NCBI GenBank assembly: GCA_038065915.1
Contig: JBBTPZ010000002.1
Coordinates: 9,662 to 73,661 of the forward strand
Direction: 5' to 3'
DNA length: 64,000 nucleotides
From: VMGX01 sp038065915
GTDB taxonomy: Bacteria; Patescibacteriota; Minisyncoccia; Phycocordibacterales; 21-14-all-36-13
The first letter of the stretch is position 1. The number at the start of each line of letters is the position of its first letter. The notes beneath the pieces were generated by a model. That model made no database searches. It was given only the letters and a program-made list of their open reading frames with translations, and was not told where the DNA came from. This document shows, piece after piece, positions 24,103 to 32,730 of this stretch. The position numbers and the translations under genes are program-made.

Positions 24103-25410
24103 CTATTTTGAAAACTTATCATTAAAATAATCTATCAGCTTGGTCATTTCTATTCTATCCTGCTCCATACTATCTCTTTCTCTAATTGTTACCATTTTGT
24201 CATTCAATGATTCAAAATCTACGGTAACACAATATGGAGTTCCTGTTTCGTCTTGTCTTCTATATCTTTTTCCTATTGACTGTGTCTCATCATAAATACA
24301 TACCCATTTTGTTTTTAATTCATTTAATATTTTTTTTGAAATTTTTTGTAAGTCACTTTTTTTTGATAAAGGTAGAATTGCTATTTTAAACGGAGCGAGA
24401 GATGGTTTTATTTTTAACAACACCCTGGTCTCACCATTAACTTCTTCTTCTGTGTATGAATCACAAAGAATTGCGAGAACCGTTCTATCAATTCCCAAAC
24501 TTGGTTCTATAACATGCGGTGTGTACCTTTCATTATTTTCTTGGTCGTAATATTCAAGCGGAACATTACTTCCTGTTGTGTGACTTTTTAAATCAAAATC
24601 TGTTCTGTAAGCCAAACCATACAATTCATTTTTCCCAAAAGGATAATCATATTCAAAGTCAACAGTTCTTTTTGAATAATGAGCTAATTTTTCTTTTGGA
24701 GTTTCATACTCGTGAATATTTTTTTTATTTAAACCTATTTCGTTTATCCATTCACGCATTTCTTTGACCCATTCTTCAAAATATTTTTTCCATTCTTTTG
24801 GCTTAACAAAATATTCTATTTCCATTTGTTCAAACTCACGAACTCTGAATATAAAATCGCGTGGTGCAATTTCATTTCTGAATGCTTTTCCTATTTGTGC
24901 TATACCAAAAGGTATTTGTGGATGAAAAGAATCAATTATATTTTTGAAATTAACAAAAATACCTTGTGCTGTTTCTGGTCTTAAATATGATATTGAAGAT
25001 GAATCCTCATTTGCACCGATGTTTGTTTTAAACATCATATTAAATTGTCTCTCTTCACCAACTTCTCCACCACAATCAGAACATTTATTTTTTTCTAATT
25101 GGTCTGCTCTAAATCTTTTTTTGCATTTTTTACATTCAACCAACGGATCGGAAAAACCATTAACATGCCCACTTGCTTTCCACACCTTCTGATTCATTAA
25201 AATAGCTGTATCTAAGCCATAAATATCCCCCCTATTTCGCACAAAACGGCTCCACCAGAGACCTTTTATGTTGTTTTTGAGTTCTACTCCCAGTGGTCCA
25301 TAATCCCATGTTCCAGCAAGTCCGCCGTATATTTCTGAGCCCTGATATATAAAACCCCTTCTCTTTGAAAGAGATATTATTTTGTCCATGTTAGAATCAT
25401 TTTTCTCCAT
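24103..25410 (-). CDS. glyS: Glycyl-tRNA synthetase, alpha2 type
   Basis: Class II homodimeric GlyRS of the type shared with archaea, eukaryotes and many Gram-positives, not the alpha2-beta2 enzyme. The catalytic core shows RRGFIYQGSEIYGGLAGTWDYGP, RPETAQGIFVNF, FRNEIAPRDFIFRVREFEQME and PSLGIDRTV. CKKCKKRFRADQLEKNKCSDC is a zinc-binding insertion. The C-terminal anticodon domain ends YFNDKFSK. A TATAAA lies 6 nt before the start, so the message may be leaderless. Confidence 0.96.
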   Translation of the reverse strand: MEKNDSNMDKIISLSKRRGFIYQGSEIYGGLAGTWDYGPLGVELKNNIKGLWWSRFVRNRGDIYGLDTAILMNQKVWKASGHVNGFSDPLVECKKCKKRFRADQLEKNKCSDCGGEVGEERQFNMMFKTNIGANEDSSSISYLRPETAQGIFVNFKNIIDSFHPQIPFGIAQIGKAFRNEIAPRDFIFRVREFEQMEIEYFVKPKEWKKYFEEWVKEMREWINEIGLNKKNIHEYETPKEKLAHYSKRTVDFEYDYPFGKNELYGLAYRTDFDLKSHTTGSNVPLEYYDQENNERYTPHVIEPSLGIDRTVLAILCDSYTEEEVNGETRVLLKIKPSLAPFKIAILPLSKKSDLQKISKKILNELKTKWVCIYDETQSIGKRYRRQDETGTPYCVTVDFESLNDKMVTIRERDSMEQDRIEMTKLIDYFNDKFSK

Positions 25411-25505
25411 ATAATATTTATATTTTAATTAAAAAACTCATGGTTAATCATACTATATTCTTTCTCTTTTTAAAATATGTATAGTTAATAATAAATTTTG
25501 TGCCA

Positions 25506-25533
25506 TTGACATTTTTTTAAAAAGGTCTATTAT
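25506..25533 (+). promoter_or_regulatory. Promoter of the 88-aa gene
   Basis: TTGACA (25506-25511), 16 nt, TATTAT (25528-25533). Confidence 0.8.
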
Positions 25534-25581
25534 TCATTTCGGACAAGCACATGTTTCAAACTAAATTTAATGGAGGAAAAA

Positions 25582-25848
25582 ATGATAACAAAAAATTTAA
25601 CATTCTCTGACATAAAAATTTTCGGAGAAAAACTTCGAAAAATTCTTTTGGAACAATATAATAAAGTTCCAGAAAGAATTTCTAAAATTGGACATGTCTC
25701 GCGCGTGAGTTGTATCCGAAGTTTAAAAGCGATGTTGCCAGATTGGGCGGTGGAAATTGCCGAATTAAGTTTCAAAGACCCAAACAAAAAAATTGATTGG
25801 GACCCCGAATTTTTATTAAGTTTGGAATTCTCAAAACCTATTCTCTAG
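25582..25848 (+). CDS. Small unknown protein, 88 aa, possibly helix-turn-helix
   Basis: GGAGG at 25572-25576 precedes the ATG at 25582; an in-frame ATG at 25570 overlaps that site and is less likely. The sequence (LRKILLEQYNKVPERISKIGHVSRVSCIRSLKAMLPDWAVEIAEL) is helical and could form a small DNA-binding bundle, but no family is recognised. It is monocistronic with promoter and terminator, between glyS and the histidine-kinase operon. Confidence 0.65.
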   Translation: MITKNLTFSDIKIFGEKLRKILLEQYNKVPERISKIGHVSRVSCIRSLKAMLPDWAVEIAELSFKDPNKKIDWDPEFLLSLEFSKPIL

Positions 25849-25871
25849 GAAATTTTTCTTTAGGTGCTTTT

Positions 25872-25906
25872 AATCCCTCTCTGCTAGCAGAGAGGGATTT
25901 TTTATT
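25872..25906 (+). terminator. Terminator of the 88-aa gene
   Basis: AATCCCTCTCTGC, TA, GCAGAGAGGGATT and a T run. The CTCTGC/GCAGAG centre resembles the core of the H hairpin family. Confidence 0.85.
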
Positions 25907-25931
25907 TTTTGAAAAAAGTTGAATTAACTAT

Positions 25932-25962
25932 TTGACAAACGCTATATGTCTTAGCATATACA
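25932..25962 (+). promoter_or_regulatory. Possible promoter upstream of hairpin H4
   Basis: TTGACA (25932-25937) with CATATA 17 nt or TATACA 19 nt downstream. No ORF follows before hairpin H4. Confidence 0.35.
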
Positions 25963-26014
25963 TACTACAGCCAATTTAAATTTAATTTATTGTCAAATTA
26001 ATAATACTCCATAG

Positions 26015-26052
26015 GGTCGCCATATCTCTGCGATAGCAGAAATATGGCGACC
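26015..26052. repeat. Hairpin H4 (solo)
   Basis: Arms GGTCGCCATATCTCTGC and GCAGAAATATGGCGACC, loop GATA. The single mismatch is U-G on the minus strand. It lies downstream of the histidine kinase gene. Confidence 0.9.
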
Positions 26053-26066
26053 AGTTTTTGTTTTCT

Positions 26067-26104
26067 TGCCCCAGTACCACAACAAGTTGGCTACAGGGTA
26101 AATT
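26067..26104. repeat. Family F repeat at the histidine-kinase 3' end
   Basis: Contains CCAGTACCAC and GGCTACAGGGTAA, as in the two copies inside rpmA. The stop codon of the kinase (26091-26093) lies within it. Confidence 0.55.
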
Positions 26105-27713
26105 TTTTTGAATTCAATTCAACATAAAACTCTGCGCCCTTACCTTCCCCATCTGATTCAGCCCAGACCTTGCCGTTGTGCGCTTCTATAATTTTTTTAA
26201 CTATATATAAACCAAGCCCTGTTCCTTTAACATTAACTTTATTTGCATTATTTGCTCTTCTGAATAATGTGAATAATCCGGATAATTCTTTTTCTGGAAT
26301 CCCGACACCACTATCTGAAATAGAGAATAATATTTTTTTATTACTATCAATTTTTTTAAGTTCAGTTTTTACCCAACCATATTTTGCGTACTTCAGCGCA
26401 TTATCTATCAAATTTGTTATTACTTGTTTAAATTTGCCTATATCAATTTTCGCATTGTACTCTGCAGATTTATCATAATTAAAAGAAAACTCCAAACCTG
26501 ATTCATCTATTGATGGTTTCATTTCATTTATTACACTTTCTATAATTTCATTTATTTTTGCCGTTTCAAATTTATACTCCATTCTTCCCTGCTCTATCCG
26601 CGAAACATTTAAAAAGTCCTCAACTATCATTGCGAGATTGTTTGTAGAATCAAACATATTTTTAACAGGTTGCTTTATTTTGTCATCAATTTTTCCGTAT
26701 GACCCTTCCATAATTAATGAAGCATATCCTTTTATTGCGGAAAGTGGACTTCTAAATTGATGCGACGCAATAGATAAAAATTCTGATTTTTGTCTATCTA
26801 ACTCTTTTAATTTTACATTTGCATCTTCCAATTTTGCGTTTGTTACTTCTAAATCTTTTGCAAGTTTTTCAATTTTTTCTCTCGTGCTGATTTCTTTTAG
26901 AACACTCTTAATAAGCAAAATGCCTAATATTACCATAACAGACAATAAGACAACTTCTATTATTTTATCTTGAATATTGCTAGCGAGTAAGATTCTTCCG
27001 AACAAGAAAAACCAAATAGAGAATACCAACAATTGTGTGGCGAGGACTTTAATATTTAATAATTGATATTTAAAAATAGAATATACTACAACCAGAGCAG
27101 AAATAAGAATAGTTATATTATAAACTGGGTAAACATAAATTCCGTAAACAGGGAAAAAAGAAGTTGCTCCACCTGCAAAACCAACAATAAAGGCAAGAAT
27201 GAGATATTGTATTTGGTGTTTAACGACAGGATTTTTACTTTTATTTAATTCCTTATAAAGAATGAAGATGTTATAAATTGCCAACAATAAAAATAGTGTG
27301 ACCATCGTGGTATAAATTGGCGTTGGTGTGATGTAATAGAATTGATTAAAAATAAAACGAACAGGCCCAAAAAAATAATCGGTAAATATATCAAAAAATA
27401 AAAAAATAAAAGATATAAAATACAGTACAAATATTAATTTTTTTTTGGAATAGTTTAAAAATTCATAAACAAAATGTGTTAAAAATACTGGAATAAAGAT
27501 AACCCCAATTTCTGCAATACGCCACCAAAAAACAGAATTTTCCAATTCAACAGATGACGCAAATTTAAATATTCCAAAACCCCACAATGCAACAGATGTA
27601 GAAAAAAGCCCCCAAATAAAATGGATTTTTTGTTTTGTGTTTACGAAAGAATAAACAGCCAATACGACTGAAGCAATAGCAATGATTAAACCTACTATCG
27701 AAAGAATATTCAT
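26091..27713 (-). CDS. Membrane sensor histidine kinase
   Basis: N-terminal seven-helix-type sensor region (residues about 1-230, e.g. HFIWGLFSTSVALWGFGIF), a further hydrophobic pair, coiled coil (about 290-315), HisKA dimerisation domain with SIASHQFRSPLSAIKGYASL (phospho-accepting His) and HATPase domain with NLIDNALKY (N box), ISDSGVGIPE (G1) and GTGLGLYIVKKI (G2). No response regulator is adjacent, so it is an orphan kinase here. It is coupled to the upstream gene by a TAATG overlap. Confidence 0.9.
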   Translation of the reverse strand: MNILSIVGLIIAIASVVLAVYSFVNTKQKIHFIWGLFSTSVALWGFGIFKFASSVELENSVFWWRIAEIGVIFIPVFLTHFVYEFLNYSKKKLIFVLYFISFIFLFFDIFTDYFFGPVRFIFNQFYYITPTPIYTTMVTLFLLLAIYNIFILYKELNKSKNPVVKHQIQYLILAFIVGFAGGATSFFPVYGIYVYPVYNITILISALVVVYSIFKYQLLNIKVLATQLLVFSIWFFLFGRILLASNIQDKIIEVVLLSVMVILGILLIKSVLKEISTREKIEKLAKDLEVTNAKLEDANVKLKELDRQKSEFLSIASHQFRSPLSAIKGYASLIMEGSYGKIDDKIKQPVKNMFDSTNNLAMIVEDFLNVSRIEQGRMEYKFETAKINEIIESVINEMKPSIDESGLEFSFNYDKSAEYNAKIDIGKFKQVITNLIDNALKYAKYGWVKTELKKIDSNKKILFSISDSGVGIPEKELSGLFTLFRRANNANKVNVKGTGLGLYIVKKIIEAHNGKVWAESDGEGKGAEFYVELNSKKFTL

Positions 27714-28891
27714 TATATTATTCTAAAACCATTAATTTGTTTTTTATCAGAAATACCAGTGATAACCTTTTCTTCACCGAGTGATATGTGCGTATCGTTA
27801 GGAATCATTCTACCTGGGGCAACAACACACCCAGAACCCAAATATACATTGTTGCCAAGACAACAACCCAATAATGTACTTCCTGTATCAACCTTAAGCC
27901 CATCTTTAATCACATTAATTGATTTGTTGTCTAATCTAAAATCGGTTAAAACTGCTCCTAGTCCGACAAAAGAATCTTTGCCAACTATACTAGTTGATAT
28001 CGCGTGGGTTATAGAAAAAAATCCAGAATAAAGAACACAAAACAAAATATGACCACTTAATATTGTAGATTTTTCTCCAATAACTGACATTTCAATAACC
28101 ACTCCATTGCCTATAAAACAATTATCACCAATTATGGACTCTCTGATAACCGTTCCCGCACCAATGGTAACATTATTACCTATAGTACTTCCCTCTATAT
28201 AAGCCGTGTGATGAATTTTGTTATTTTTTCCGACCTCATTCAAAAAACTTGCAATTTTCCATTTATCAGATGATCTTGCTTTTAAAAATAATTTTATTAA
28301 TTTAAATTTTGATAATTTTTTAAAACTAGCCAACCTAGACAAAATTGACATTAAGTTTGCCGTCCACAAATTAGCCCAGTGATCTATTTGGATTATAACT
28401 TTTTCCGTAACAGGCATTGGATAATTGGAATTTTTATACATATGTTCTGGTAAAATCAAATTTTCATAATCTTGGTCATTTTCCAATACGATAGGTTTTA
28501 TTTCTTGGTTTCTTAAATATTTTTGTGGATAATAAAAAATATTATATTCTATTCTGTCTTCATATTTTTTAACATTTTGAGTATTAACAATGGTTTGGTT
28601 GGTAAAAACCCCCAGTTTTAATGAACACACGGTTGGTGAGTTTATTTTTTTTGATTTGTCAATAAATTCCCTCAAAAGAGGGGCAGTAAAATAAATTGCA
28701 CTGTCTAAAATTAAATATTCATCATCATCATCTATTTTTAAATTACTATCAAAAAATACAGCTATGATTCCGAGAGATTCCAAGGATTCTTTTTGTAGGC
28801 CTTTTAAACATTTGTTTCCAATTAAAAGTGTCTCACTATCTTCAAAAAAGGGTTCAATTTGGATTTGATTTTTTATTATATAAGCTTTCAT
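27713..28891 (-). CDS. Left-handed beta-helix (GlmU-like) protein
   Basis: The C-terminal half consists of hexapeptide repeats (IHHTAYIEGSTIGNNVTIGAGTVIRESIIGDN and later SIVGKDSFVGLGAVL) typical of acyltransferases or sugar-phosphate nucleotidyltransferases. The N-terminal half does not show the LxxGxGTRM nucleotide-binding loop, so nucleotidyltransferase activity is doubtful. Middle gene of an SDR - beta-helix - kinase operon: 4-nt overlap upstream, 1-nt overlap downstream. A role in making or modifying a surface carbohydrate or lipid is inferred. Confidence 0.75.
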   Translation of the reverse strand: MKAYIIKNQIQIEPFFEDSETLLIGNKCLKGLQKESLESLGIIAVFFDSNLKIDDDDEYLILDSAIYFTAPLLREFIDKSKKINSPTVCSLKLGVFTNQTIVNTQNVKKYEDRIEYNIFYYPQKYLRNQEIKPIVLENDQDYENLILPEHMYKNSNYPMPVTEKVIIQIDHWANLWTANLMSILSRLASFKKLSKFKLIKLFLKARSSDKWKIASFLNEVGKNNKIHHTAYIEGSTIGNNVTIGAGTVIRESIIGDNCFIGNGVVIEMSVIGEKSTILSGHILFCVLYSGFFSITHAISTSIVGKDSFVGLGAVLTDFRLDNKSINVIKDGLKVDTGSTLLGCCLGNNVYLGSGCVVAPGRMIPNDTHISLGEEKVITGISDKKQINGFRII

Positions 28892-30072
28892 TTTTTATTT
28901 TTAAATTCCTCTAATTTTATAATAAAATCTTTTGCCAATTCATAGACAAAATTTTCTTTTTTGTGTACAGATATTATTTTATTCATTTTATTACCCATAA
29001 CCATTTTTAAATTACTTAGATCATATTCATTACTTTTTGTCATATAATATCTATAAGTATTTAAAATTTTTGACAACGATTTTGTAAAACTAAAAAAAGA
29101 AAGAAACTGCGATATTAATATCATAAATATATTAACAAAAAAAGAGTTTATTTCCAAAATTGGCATGTTCATATTCATTGCACTTAATGATTCTTTCATC
29201 ACGGTTTTCATTGATGGTGGAACCGGATTTGTTATATGAAATATTTTTCCATTGTTTTTTTTCTTTTTTAAAACTTCATCAATTACATTAATTACCGAAT
29301 CTAAATATACAAGATTCAGTGTTGATTTTCTTGATACTAACCATGGTATTGGAATGCGTAATTTACCATTTTTAGAACGAAAGATGCTATTTAGAAGAAA
29401 AATATTTCTATTGTTTATTTCTTCCAAAACTTTCTTTAACTTAAAAAATGAATGCAAAACAGAGTAATAGCCAAAAAATTTTGTTGATATAAAATCTCCA
29501 CCAACTAAAATACTTGGTCTAAAAATGACAAATTTTTTACCATTTTTTTTACTCCATTTATATATTTCTTTTTCAGATATAAATTTACTTTCCTCATAAT
29601 AGTTATTGAACTTTCGCCCATCATCTTTTAATTTTTCTTCATAACAAATTCCGGGTTTCTTTCCATGAATATATGCGGTGCTAACATAATAAAAATTACA
29701 GCCCAAAAATTTGCTCAACTTAAGCATATTTTTTGTCCCCTCTATGTTTGTTTTGAAGATGTTTTCTTTGTCCTTTTTTTTAAAACTCAAATTTGCGGCT
29801 AGATGTAATAAACCATCTACCTTATTTTTATATTCGGAAAACTCTTTTCTTTCTATTATGTTTGAATCGGTAATATCTACTTCTACCGCAACCACAAGTT
29901 TTAAAAATTGATTTTTTTCATTGTTTTCAATCTCTTTGTAAATTCTTTCTTCAAACGAAATATTTTCTTTCCCACGACCAACAAAAATAATTCTGTTGCC
30001 TTGCTCTAACAATCTTTTGGCTAAAGCAGACCCTAAATACCCCGTTCCACCAGTTAGTATATAAGTTTTCAC
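28888..30072 (-). CDS. Extended SDR / NAD-binding-4 (reductase- or epimerase-like) protein
   Basis: Rossmann protein with TGGTGYLGSALAKRLL (nucleotide binding), LLHLAANLSF, YVSTAYIHG and NNYYEESKF (YxxxK catalytic pair). It resembles fatty acyl-CoA or thioester reductase domains. A hydrophobic segment near the C-terminus (FFVNIFMILISQFLSFFSF) may attach it to the membrane. The start is GTG (30070-30072), with TGATATAAT ending 7 nt upstream: a leaderless candidate. First gene of the three-gene operon. Confidence 0.75.
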   Translation of the reverse strand: MKTYILTGGTGYLGSALAKRLLEQGNRIIFVGRGKENISFEERIYKEIENNEKNQFLKLVVAVEVDITDSNIIERKEFSEYKNKVDGLLHLAANLSFKKKDKENIFKTNIEGTKNMLKLSKFLGCNFYYVSTAYIHGKKPGICYEEKLKDDGRKFNNYYEESKFISEKEIYKWSKKNGKKFVIFRPSILVGGDFISTKFFGYYSVLHSFFKLKKVLEEINNRNIFLLNSIFRSKNGKLRIPIPWLVSRKSTLNLVYLDSVINVIDEVLKKKKNNGKIFHITNPVPPSMKTVMKESLSAMNMNMPILEINSFFVNIFMILISQFLSFFSFTKSLSKILNTYRYYMTKSNEYDLSNLKMVMGNKMNKIISVHKKENFVYELAKDFIIKLEEFKNKK

Positions 30073-30164
30073 AAATATAATTATATCAAAATAATCTCAA
30101 TAAGAAAAATCAGAATATATATTAAATATTGATTATTTTACTTATAAATTATATAGTTTGAGCA

Positions 30165-30746
30165 ATGATTCAAAAAGAAAAAAGAAAAATATATATAATT
30201 CCGGGGTTAGGAGAATCAACACGAAAAAGATGTTATATGAAAATAATGGAGTTTGCCAAAAAATCCGGTTTTTCTGTTGTCCCAATAAACATAAAATGGA
30301 AATTGGATATGTATATGGATGATTTTATTAGGCAAGCAAACAAAGAAATTCCTAATAATATCAAAAATGATTATATATTGGGCTTTTCTTTTGGCGCATA
30401 TATTACGGCTGTTTTATCAAAAAAGAAAAAGGCAAAAGGATTTATTTTTTGTTCCCTGTCACCATATTTTAAAGATGATTTAAATAGTATTCCAGATAAA
30501 AGTAAAAAATATTTTGGTAAAAAAATGATGAATGATTTTAAAAAATATTTATTTCCAAATAAAAATAGCGGTTTGGCATATTTTTTAATCGGAGAAAAAG
30601 ATTGGGATATTGCTATAAACAGAACGGAAAAATCATACAAAATTTGGAAAGGTAAAAAAGAAAAATATATTATTAAAAATACAGAACATGACTTATCTAC
30701 TAAAAATTATGTCAAAACTTTAAAAGAAATAATAAAAAAGCTTTAA
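30165..30746 (+). CDS. Alpha/beta-hydrolase fold protein
   Basis: 193 aa with YIIPGLGEST near the N-terminus, nucleophile elbow LGFSFGAYI (GxSxG), acid candidate in IGEKDWD and histidine in NTEHDLS. These form a plausible catalytic triad; the substrate is unknown. It is divergent from the SDR operon and may share a function with it. It ends at a bidirectional terminator. Confidence 0.8.
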   Translation: MIQKEKRKIYIIPGLGESTRKRCYMKIMEFAKKSGFSVVPINIKWKLDMYMDDFIRQANKEIPNNIKNDYILGFSFGAYITAVLSKKKKAKGFIFCSLSPYFKDDLNSIPDKSKKYFGKKMMNDFKKYLFPNKNSGLAYFLIGEKDWDIAINRTEKSYKIWKGKKEKYIIKNTEHDLSTKNYVKTLKEIIKKL

Positions 30747-30754
30747 GTTGTTTT

Positions 30755-30783
30755 AAATTCCAGCGGTTCAACCGCTGGAATTT
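30755..30783. terminator. Bidirectional terminator
   Basis: AAATTCCAGCGGT, loop TCA, ACCGCTGGAATTT. It serves the hydrolase gene and the minus-strand gene whose stop is at 30782. Confidence 0.75.
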
Positions 30784-30997
30784 ACATCTTTCCATGGCCG
30801 TATAATACTTCTAGGGCGTTATAACTGGTTGCTGTTTCTATTATTTGTCCTGCTGCTTTATGTGTTTTTTTGATACCATGCTGAAAAGATTTAGGAAGAC
30901 TGTTTAATATTGGTATAAGTATAAAATCAAAAGCCTTTTTAGAAGGATTATTTGTCTCAAATTTTATATTTTTGTCTTTATATATTTCAGTAATCAT
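30782..30997 (-). CDS. Small unknown protein, 71 aa
   Basis: No family recognised. FDFILIPILNSLPKSF is hydrophobic and might be a short membrane-associated helix. On the minus strand TTGTTA, 17 nt and TATAAT lie upstream, with a second TATAAT 7 nt before the ATG. The stop is inside the shared terminator. Medium evidence only. Confidence 0.45.
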   Translation of the reverse strand: MITEIYKDKNIKFETNNPSKKAFDFILIPILNSLPKSFQHGIKKTHKAAGQIIETATSYNALEVLYGHGKM

Positions 30998-31055
30998 TAC
31001 TATAATTATATAATTATATCAAAAAATATTATAATTAACAAAATAAAATGCCGTA

Positions 31056-31334
31056 TCATATGATTACGGCATTCTTGTTTTTCTTGTGAATTGGAAATAT
31101 GCAAGAAAAAAATATTATAGAAGAAATAAAAAAACATAAAAACAACACAAAGGAAATTATAGAAATCCATAACGAAAAATCATTCTGAATAAAATCGGTA
31201 ACAACTAACCTGCCAAGAACCAATTCTCCGCCTGAATTCCCTATCTCTTCGAATGATTTAACACTTACATTTCCAAACATAAATGCCAAACCAAGTAAAA
31301 CAAAAGAAAAAAGAGCCATAAATATCCTTTTCAT
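31056..31334 (-). CDS. Small two-helix membrane protein, 92 aa
   Basis: N-terminal helix FMALFSFVLLGLAFMFG (signal anchor) and a second long helix WISIISFVLFLCFFISSIIFF separated by a polar loop, so both ends probably face the cytoplasm. AGAGAGGT lies before the ATG. The last residues (NAVII) are encoded by the terminator hairpin ATGCCGTA...TACGGCAT. Its promoter belongs to a set of three near-identical promoters (31375-31403, 32161-32189, 33016-33044). Confidence 0.6.
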   Translation of the reverse strand: MKRIFMALFSFVLLGLAFMFGNVSVKSFEEIGNSGGELVLGRLVVTDFIQNDFSLWISIISFVLFLCFFISSIIFFSCIFPIHKKNKNAVII

Positions 31335-31374
31335 TTAAAACCTCTCTGATTTATTAAACAACTTTTCGATTGAA

Positions 31375-31403
31375 ACAATACCACAAAACTTATTTAAAGT
31401 AAA
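31375..31403 (-). promoter_or_regulatory. Shared-type promoter 1 (92-aa gene)
   Basis: Minus strand: TTTACT, 17-nt spacer ending TTTTGTGG, then TATTGT. Most of the spacer is identical in the promoters of the 70-aa and 79-aa genes. Confidence 0.65.
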
Positions 31404-31423
31404 TATAAAACCACACAACAAAA

Positions 31424-31451
31424 TTGACAGAGTTTCAAATGGGTATATTAT
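31424..31451 (+). promoter_or_regulatory. Promoter of the 123-aa gene
   Basis: TTGACA (31424-31429), 16 nt, TATTAT (31446-31451). Confidence 0.7.
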
Positions 31452-31497
31452 AGAATTAAGTGGGTTGATTTAAAATTATATTATTAAAAATAAAAAC

Positions 31498-31869
31498 ATG
31501 ACTAAATTAAATAATAAAATAGGTGTAATTAATAAAATTTTAAAATCTGGTTCTGAACAAAGTTTTCTAAATATCATAAATAAAAAAAGATTGGGGAAAT
31601 ATGAAAATTTTTTAATATCAAAACTTAGTGTTAATCCTGTCCCCATTGAAGAAATTTTCAAATTTGGGATTGAAAATTTACCTACAGATGAACTTCGTCC
31701 GAATCTTTCCTTGAGCTCTTATTTTTTTGTAATAACAGAAATTAAAGAATTGCCAGAAGAGTTGTATAATTTAGCAATGGAAGCCATGATTTATTGCAAA
31801 AATGATTCTGATGTTCCAACAAAATCTTTATTTGATTTAAATAAAATATATAAAAAAGCTCTCTGTTAA
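31498..31869 (+). CDS. Unknown soluble protein, 123 aa
   Basis: Mostly helical, with EEIFKFGIENLPTDELRPN and ELPEELYNLAMEAMIYCKNDS. No domain recognised. Good promoter upstream but no clear Shine-Dalgarno. The last codons and stop lie in the terminator hairpin (GCTCTCTGT, loop, ACAGAGAGC). Sits convergently among minus-strand small genes. Confidence 0.55.
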   Translation: MTKLNNKIGVINKILKSGSEQSFLNIINKKRLGKYENFLISKLSVNPVPIEEIFKFGIENLPTDELRPNLSLSSYFFVITEIKELPEELYNLAMEAMIYCKNDSDVPTKSLFDLNKIYKKALC

Positions 31870-31884
31870 AATACAGAGAGCTAT
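31855..31884 (+). terminator. Terminator containing the stop of the 123-aa gene
   Basis: AGCTCTCTGT, TAAAAT loop with the stop codon, ACAGAGAGCT. Confidence 0.7.
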
Positions 31885-31899
31885 ATTTGGTCCAAAAAA

Positions 31900-32112
31900 T
31901 TATTTTTTGGAAATACCATGAAACCCATGAGCTGTTTTTGAGCCATCACTATTTTCCCGTATCATTATGTGAGAATGATTGTCTCTATCTCCTTCCCTTG
32001 TGTTATCCTTTGTACGGATATGGTGAGTATCTTTACTTCCATTAGAATTTTTTTCTGTTTTGGAGTTTGTTTCTCCACCAGAAGAATCGTTGAACCAATC
32101 TAACCAACCCAC
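31900..32112 (-). CDS. MGW-type hydrophilic small protein 1, 70 aa
   Basis: Starts GTG (MGWLDWFND), then a low-complexity Asn/Ser/Lys/His-rich chain ending HIMIRENSDGSKTAHGFHG. A paralog at 32728 begins MGWFSDLFG and has the same 78-nt upstream region. AGGAGGT lies 4 nt before the GTG. The tryptophan-bearing N-terminus may be an amphipathic anchor; the histidines could bind metal. Function unknown. Confidence 0.6.
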   Translation of the reverse strand: MGWLDWFNDSSGGETNSKTEKNSNGSKDTHHIRTKDNTREGDRDNHSHIMIRENSDGSKTAHGFHGISKK

Positions 32113-32160
32113 TTCAACCTCCTATATTTTATTTTTTTAAAAAAGAGCTATTTGTTTTTC

Positions 32161-32189
32161 AGAATACCACAAAACTTGTTTAAAGTAAA
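32161..32189 (-). promoter_or_regulatory. Shared-type promoter 2
   Basis: TTTACT (32184-32189), 17 nt, TGGTATTCT with TATTCT at 32161-32166 (minus strand). Leader nearly identical to that of promoter 3. Confidence 0.7.
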
Positions 32190-32207
32190 TAGAAAATATT
32201 ACTTTAT

Positions 32208-32675
32208 TTATTTGCAAGAGTATATTTCTTCAAATAAATTAAAAATTAAATCATATTTATTTATTTCTATATTTATTTCATTTTTTTTCAACATTTCAAC
32301 ATAATCTTTATTTTTACCAAAAGCAATACATAATTTAATTAGTGTGCTCTCGTCTAGTTTGATCAACGAAAGAAATATTTTTTTACCTTCACTGTAATTT
32401 ATTAAATTTGAATATTTTTTTTCAATAATTTTTTTTGTTTTTTCTAATAACAATTTTTGGTCCTTTGCATCTGAATATTCAAAAGTTAAAACTAATCCTA
32501 TTTCTTTTATTGAAGTTTGGTTTCTCCAATTTTTGTCTGTAAATTTAATCTTAAATTTATCAAGTAAATACAAAATGTCCTTTCTTTCTAAAACTCCCCT
32601 ACTCAAAATAATTTCAAGCCATAAGTTATCAAAATTACTAACTTTTATTTCTCTTTTTTTATTTATTATTTTCAT
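32208..32675 (-). CDS. Unknown helical protein, 155 aa
   Basis: Cytoplasmic-looking, charged, helix-rich protein (FDNLWLEIILSRGVLERKDILYLL, LLLEKTKKIIEKKY). No motif recognised. Lies between the two MGW-type genes, separated by their promoters, so probably expressed separately. Confidence 0.5.
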   Translation of the reverse strand: MKIINKKREIKVSNFDNLWLEIILSRGVLERKDILYLLDKFKIKFTDKNWRNQTSIKEIGLVLTFEYSDAKDQKLLLEKTKKIIEKKYSNLINYSEGKKIFLSLIKLDESTLIKLCIAFGKNKDYVEMLKKNEINIEINKYDLIFNLFEEIYSCK

Positions 32676-32694
32676 TGCTTAAATTATAGAATAA

Positions 32695-32730
32695 TAAAGA
32701 GAAACGGACAATTGTCCGTTTCTGTCTTTA
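32695..32730. terminator. Long palindromic terminator of the 79-aa gene
   Basis: GAAACGGACAATTGTCCGTTTC is the centre, extended by TAAAGA and TCTTTA. The stop codon at 32728 is in the arm. Confidence 0.7.

Noticed and set aside
30371..30640. Minus-strand 89-aa frame in the hydrolase gene
   Set aside because: Shadow frame without promoter or ribosome site.
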